Part shown: positions 6,798 to 9,856 of the stretch, in pieces | Position numbering within the stretch: position 1 is the stretch's first letter | Layout of the letters: every line of letters begins with the position of its first letter | The notes under the pieces: model-generated | Seen by the model: the letters and a program-made list of their open reading frames with translations, nothing else | What the model was told of the DNA's origin: nothing | Databases searched by the model: none | Position numbers and translations under genes: made by a program | DNA from: Bacteroidota bacterium | GTDB taxonomy: Bacteria > Bacteroidota > Bacteroidia > Flavobacteriales > Weeksellaceae | Assembly (NCBI GenBank): GCA_023388015.1 | Contig: JAEWHB010000095.1 | Span: 1-9,856 of the forward strand | DNA: 9,856 nucleotides | Reading direction: 5' to 3'

Positions 6798-8137
6798 GCC
6801 TTGTCAAGGTTCAAAACCTTGACAAGGCCGAATATAAGAATATGCCTGAAAATTTAAGAAACATAGAATTACGTTCCGAATCTGTTCAGGAAATCCTGAG
6901 CAATCCGCCCTCATGGATCATCCGTTGGGGAATCACGATTGTTTTCATTGCGTTGATGTTTGTCATTCTGGTTTCCTTTTTTGTGAAATATCCTGATTTT
7001 ATTACATCACAAGTCATCATTACCACTCAGAATCCGCCGGAAAAAATCGAAGCGAGAACAAGCGGAAAATTAGAAAAGGTATTGGTGCAGAATCAGGAAA
7101 ATGTAAAAAGTGGTCAGGTTTTGGCTTACTTGGAAACAAGTGCCGATTATAAAGACATCCTACAGCTTAAAAGTATTTTAGATACGTTCAAGCCAAAATC
7201 AGAAAGATTCAATTTTCCGATAGAAAAAACGAGAAACCTTGCTTTGGGAGAATTGGAAACCAACTATATCCAGTTCGAAAAAGCATTTACTGATTATGTT
7301 TTACAATTGGATTTGCAACCTTATTCGGTTGAGAAAACCGCAGGGCGGCAAACATTGTCTGAAATAGAAACAAGACTGAAAAGTCTCGAAGCCCAAAAGA
7401 AAATCGAAATCAGCAAATTGCAAGTTGAAAAAAGCAACTTTGACCGCACTCAGAAATTGTTTGATCAAGGGGTTATTTCGGCAAATGAATTAGAAATAAA
7501 GAGATTGCAATATTTACAGGCACAGCAAAATTATCAAAATATAGATTTGTCAATTTCGCAATTATATGAAAGTAAGGCAAATGCCCAAAGAGGTTTACAG
7601 GGAGCGGACATCAACCAGAAGCAGGATGAAACGACTTTTTACGTCAGTGTACTTCAAACATATGACCAGTTGAAAAGGGCTTTGCGGGATTGGGAACAAA
7701 CTTATTTATTAAAATCTTCCATAGACGGTAAGGTCAGTTTTCAGCAATACTGGGGAGAAAATCAATTCATTAAATCCGGTGAGGTCATTTTTACCGTTTT
7801 ACCAAAAGACAAGAATAATTTATTAGGAAAATTGGTGGTGCCGGCGCAAAATTCGGGCAAAATACAACCGGGACAAAAAGTATTGATAAAACTGGATAAT
7901 TATCTTTTTCAGCAATTCGGAATAGTAGAAGGAAAAGTCAAAAATATTTCCCTTTCTCCCGATGCAGAAGGAAATTACTATGTGGAAGTTGAATTGCCGA
8001 ACGGATTAAAAACTTCGTATAATAAGGATTTAGAATTCGACAAAGAAATGCGTGGTTCCGCTGAAATTATAACCGAAGATTTAAGATTAATCGAAAGAGT
8101 TTTTTATCAGTTTAGGGAATTATTTCAGTTTCAATAA
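6794..8137 (+). CDS. HlyD-family membrane fusion protein of the peptide exporter
   Basis: This 447-aa periplasmic adaptor would connect the ABC transporter to an outer-membrane channel, which is not in this window. One membrane segment lies at about 43-64 (RWGITIVFIALMFVILVSFF). Then come a first lipoyl half (IEARTSGKLEKVLVQNQENV, about 83-102), a long coiled-coil stretch (about 160-300), the second lipoyl half (SSIDGKVSFQQYWGENQFIK) and a beta-barrel region with IQPGQKVLIKLDNY. The first ATG (6794) overlaps the transporter stop, but the first 12 codons are made of a perfect palindrome. A second ATG at 6842 (MPENLRNIELRS) fits better with the N-terminus I would expect for this group. Either start leaves the protein functional. 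It closes the cassette; the gene that follows is dnaX. Confidence 0.92.
   Translation: MSLVKVQNLDKAEYKNMPENLRNIELRSESVQEILSNPPSWIIRWGITIVFIALMFVILVSFFVKYPDFITSQVIITTQNPPEKIEARTSGKLEKVLVQNQENVKSGQVLAYLETSADYKDILQLKSILDTFKPKSERFNFPIEKTRNLALGELETNYIQFEKAFTDYVLQLDLQPYSVEKTAGRQTLSEIETRLKSLEAQKKIEISKLQVEKSNFDRTQKLFDQGVISANELEIKRLQYLQAQQNYQNIDLSISQLYESKANAQRGLQGADINQKQDETTFYVSVLQTYDQLKRALRDWEQTYLLKSSIDGKVSFQQYWGENQFIKSGEVIFTVLPKDKNNLLGKLVVPAQNSGKIQPGQKVLIKLDNYLFQQFGIVEGKVKNISLSPDAEGNYYVEVELPNGLKTSYNKDLEFDKEMRGSAEIITEDLRLIERVFYQFRELFQFQ
6798..6828. repeat. Perfect 14-bp palindromic element at the start of the HlyD gene
   Basis: GCCTTGTCAAGGTT (6798-6811) and AACCTTGACAAGGC (6815-6828) pair perfectly around a 3-base CAA loop. 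It begins one base after the transporter stop. No T-run follows, so it is not a typical terminator. It looks like a small dispersed palindromic repeat that entered between the two genes; in frame it encodes LVKVQNLDKA without a stop. Confidence 0.75.
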
Positions 8138-8171
8138 ACCTTTTTGTTTTTCGTCGTCTTAAAAATTCGAT

Positions 8172-8179
8172 TAACTTTG
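8172..8179 (+). promoter_or_regulatory. Putative -7 promoter element of dnaX
   Basis: TAACTTTG is a full match to TAnnTTTG and lies 8 bases before the dnaX ATG at 8188. Upstream TTTG at 8143-8146 may be the -33 element, though the 25-nt spacing is a little long. If used, transcription would begin only a few bases before the start codon, giving an almost leaderless message. It separates dnaX from the RiPP run. Confidence 0.5.
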
Positions 8180-8187
8180 TAATCCTT

Positions 8188-9279
8188 ATGCAAAATTTTG
8201 TTGTTTCCGCCAGAAAATACCGTCCGCTACAGTTTGAAGATGTAGTAGGGCAATCGGCCATTACCGAAACGCTTGACCATGCCATCTCCAGCAATCAGTT
8301 GGCTCAGGCACTGCTTTTCTGCGGCCCGAGAGGAGTCGGGAAAACTACTTGTGCCCGGATTCTGGCCCGGAAAATCAACGAAGAAAACGGAATTTCTGAA
8401 GAAGATCAGGATTTTGCTTTCAATATTTTTGAACTCGATGCGGCTTCCAATAATTCGGTGGATGACATACGAAACCTGATCGACCAAGTTCGATTTGCGC
8501 CCCAAGTTGGAAAATACAAAGTGTATATTATTGACGAGGTACACATGCTGTCAAATGCAGCTTTCAACGCCTTTTTGAAAACTTTGGAAGAACCACCTGC
8601 GCACGCGATTTTCATATTGGCAACCACCGAAAAGCACAAAATCATTCCGACGATTTTGTCACGTTGTCAGATTTATGATTTCAAACGGATTTCCATTCAG
8701 GATATTCAGGCACATCTGATTCAAATTGCTGAGCAGGAAAATATTACTTACGAAGAAGATGCACTTCATCTGATTGCGATGAAGGCCGATGGGGCTTTGC
8801 GCGACGCACTTTCCACTTTTGACCGGATGGTAACTTTTACTGCCGGAAATTTAACATTGGAAAAAGTAGCGGAAAACCTGAATGTTTTGGATTATGAATA
8901 TTATTTCAAAATTACCGATGCAGCGCTAAAAAATCAGATTCCTGAACTTTTACTGGAATTCAACGCGATTTTGAATAAAGGTTTTGACGCACACGTTTTC
9001 ATCAATGGCTTGGGCGGACATTTCCGTGATTTATTGGTGTCCAAAATTCCTCAAACCGTGGAATTATTAGAAGTTGGCGAAAAAACAAAAGCCAAATACC
9101 TAGAGCAAGCTAAAAATTGCGATATAAAATTCCTGACAGATGCCATCGAAATCTGCAATCTGACCGATATTAATTATAAATCAAGCAAAAATTCACGATT
9201 GACAGTGGAAATTGCTTTGATGCAAATTGCTTCGCTTACGGCAGAAAACCAGACCGATAAAAAAAAAAGTTTAGGATAA
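8188..9279 (+). CDS. dnaX: DNA polymerase III gamma/tau subunit, short (gamma-like) frame
   Basis: This is the clamp-loader ATPase of the replicative polymerase. The 363-aa frame starts with SARKYRPLQFEDVVGQ, the standard DnaX opening. Motifs: Walker A GPRGVGKT (46-53), ELDAASNNSVDDIR (82-95), Walker B IIDEVHML (D116/E117), sensor 1 ATTEKHK (145-151) and the arginine-finger motif SRC (158-160). Residues 55-90, where most DnaX proteins have four zinc-binding cysteines, have none after C55; this may be a flavobacterial trait. The frame ends soon after domain III at KKKSLG. That stop lies 11 bases past a run of ten A residues (9259-9268), and the tau-specific part continues in the -1 frame. The 363-aa product would match the gamma form. 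The start at 8188 fits the family N-terminus and the promoter just upstream. Confidence 0.93.
   Translation: MQNFVVSARKYRPLQFEDVVGQSAITETLDHAISSNQLAQALLFCGPRGVGKTTCARILARKINEENGISEEDQDFAFNIFELDAASNNSVDDIRNLIDQVRFAPQVGKYKVYIIDEVHMLSNAAFNAFLKTLEEPPAHAIFILATTEKHKIIPTILSRCQIYDFKRISIQDIQAHLIQIAEQENITYEEDALHLIAMKADGALRDALSTFDRMVTFTAGNLTLEKVAENLNVLDYEYYFKITDAALKNQIPELLLEFNAILNKGFDAHVFINGLGGHFRDLLVSKIPQTVELLEVGEKTKAKYLEQAKNCDIKFLTDAIEICNLTDINYKSSKNSRLTVEIALMQIASLTAENQTDKKKSLG
9259..9268 (+). promoter_or_regulatory. A10 slippage site in dnaX (programmed frameshift or transcriptional slippage)
   Basis: Ten A residues lie where dnaX leaves frame. In frame the codons are AAA AAA AAA AGT; stepping back one base at A AAA AAA gives AAG TTT and opens the tau frame. 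Adding one A during transcription has the same effect. E. coli dnaX uses A AAA AAG, and Thermus dnaX slips on a nine-A run. A weak stem (TAATTTCT 9289-9296 with AGAAATTA 9302-9309) lies about 20 nt downstream. A sequencing error in the run cannot be excluded. Confidence 0.65.
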
Positions 9280-9856
9280 TTCCGCCGGTAATTTCTGCCG
9301 AAGAAATTATTGCTAAAAAATCTGGAAACCTTTCCAAAACTGAAAAGATTCCGGAAAAGCCATCGACCCCAAAGGTAATTCCTGAACCGGAAAAAATAGA
9401 GCGAGCAGAAAAACCACTTCAAAGTCAGGTGCAACGTTCCTTTAATCTGAAAACGATTTTCAATACAGTTGAAGAAGAAAAACCTGTGATTGAAAATCTT
9501 GAAAACAAACCCAAAGATGAGTTTGCTGAAGAAAAACTGGTGCAGCTTTGGGAAGAATTTCTCAACCAATTATTGAAAGCAAATAAAATCCCGGCTTATA
9601 ATGCACTTCATACGGGAAAGCTGGAATTAAAGGAGAATTTCAAGATTCAATTTGAATTCAGTTCGGCCTCACTTGCCAATGAATTTGATTTGGAAAAGGA
9701 TAATCTGATGTGGTTTCTTCGTGAGAAATTAAACAATTATGCCATTGATTTCCAAGTTCAAGTCATTCAGGATGATACGGTGAAATATGTTAAAACGAAA
9801 GCAGATGTTTTCAAAGAAATGGCCGAAAAAAATCCGATTCTTTTGAAAATGAAAGA
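9267..9856 (+). CDS. dnaX: DnaX tau-specific C-terminal region in the -1 frame (partial)
   Basis: The frame one base behind the dnaX start is open from the A-run to the right edge (196 codons) and has no good start of its own. After the shift it reads KFRIIPPVISAEEIIAKKS, then a Pro/Lys/Glu-rich linker of about 60 residues, then a folded region with KLVQLWEEFLNQLLKANK, YNALHTG and ADVFKEMAEKNPILLKMK near the edge. The last motif is typical of the C-terminus of flavobacterial DnaX as I recall it. It would bind the polymerase and helicase in the tau form. Together with the upstream frame, at least 556 residues of tau are visible. It may be made by frameshifting, by slippage, or be in frame in the real genome if one A is missing from this sequence. 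Confidence 0.8.

Noticed and set aside
6798..6828. Reading the palindrome as a Rho-independent terminator after the transporter gene
   Set aside because: No T-run follows on the plus strand, and the HlyD gene that depends on the same transcript continues through it.
8273..8479. Plus-strand 68-codon frame inside dnaX
   Set aside because: Alternate-frame overlap of the Walker A region of dnaX, which is strongly conserved in its own frame.
1..9856. CRISPR array, tRNA or rRNA genes, insertion sequences, phage attachment sites
   Set aside because: No regularly spaced repeats, cloverleaf or rRNA-like segments, transposase frames or terminal repeats were seen on either strand.
9267..9856. Tau region as a separate independent gene
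   Set aside because: It has no plausible start codon or promoter near its beginning, and its sequence is the expected continuation of DnaX.

Overview
The window looks like Flavobacteriia DNA (Bacteroidota; a Flavobacterium- or Chryseobacterium-like organism). The base composition is AT-rich. Several genes are preceded by the Bacteroidota -7 promoter element TAnnTTTG. The edge genes read as flavobacterial FtsK and DnaX, and the centre is a 'grasp-with-spasm' RiPP cassette, a type known from Bacteroidota. Species cannot be assigned from the sequence alone.

Layout. Bases 1-664 (minus) hold the N-terminal, membrane-anchoring part of the DNA translocase FtsK, which runs off the left edge. Bases 746-991 (minus) encode a small XRE-type DNA-binding protein. 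After a 160-bp divergent intergenic region, the plus strand carries seven closely spaced genes: a putative lipoprotein with a DUF6624-like C-terminal half (1152-2114); a 69-aa double-glycine precursor peptide (2126-2335); a hairpin with a T-run (2354-2405); an ATP-grasp ligase, GwsG type (2412-3305); an unrecognised 64-aa protein (3298-3492); a SPASM-domain maturase, GwsS type (3495-4580); a C39-peptidase ABC transporter starting at TTG (4590-6797); and an HlyD-family adaptor (6794-8137). The right end is dnaX (8188 onward). Its reading frame is broken at a run of ten A residues and continues in the -1 frame to the window edge. No stretch longer than about 160 bp lacks a gene.

How it works together (inference from family knowledge). 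The precursor has a leader ending in Gly-Gly and a 40-residue core rich in Asp/Glu, Ser/Thr and Cys, with no Lys. The ATP-grasp enzyme would form ester cross-links between acidic and hydroxyl side chains, as in graspetides. The SPASM protein has the seven SPASM cysteines but no radical-SAM CX3CX2C motif, so it probably recognises the precursor or assists the ligase rather than doing radical chemistry. The C39 domain of the transporter would cut after Gly-Gly during export, and the HlyD protein would link the pump to an outer-membrane channel not encoded here. The lipoprotein and the 64-aa protein are unassigned members of the same gene run.

Most notable points: the cassette with its unusual core peptide; the SPASM protein without a radical-SAM site; the hairpin separating precursor from maturases; the perfect 14-bp palindrome at the start of the HlyD gene; and the probable programmed frameshift or transcriptional slippage site in dnaX.
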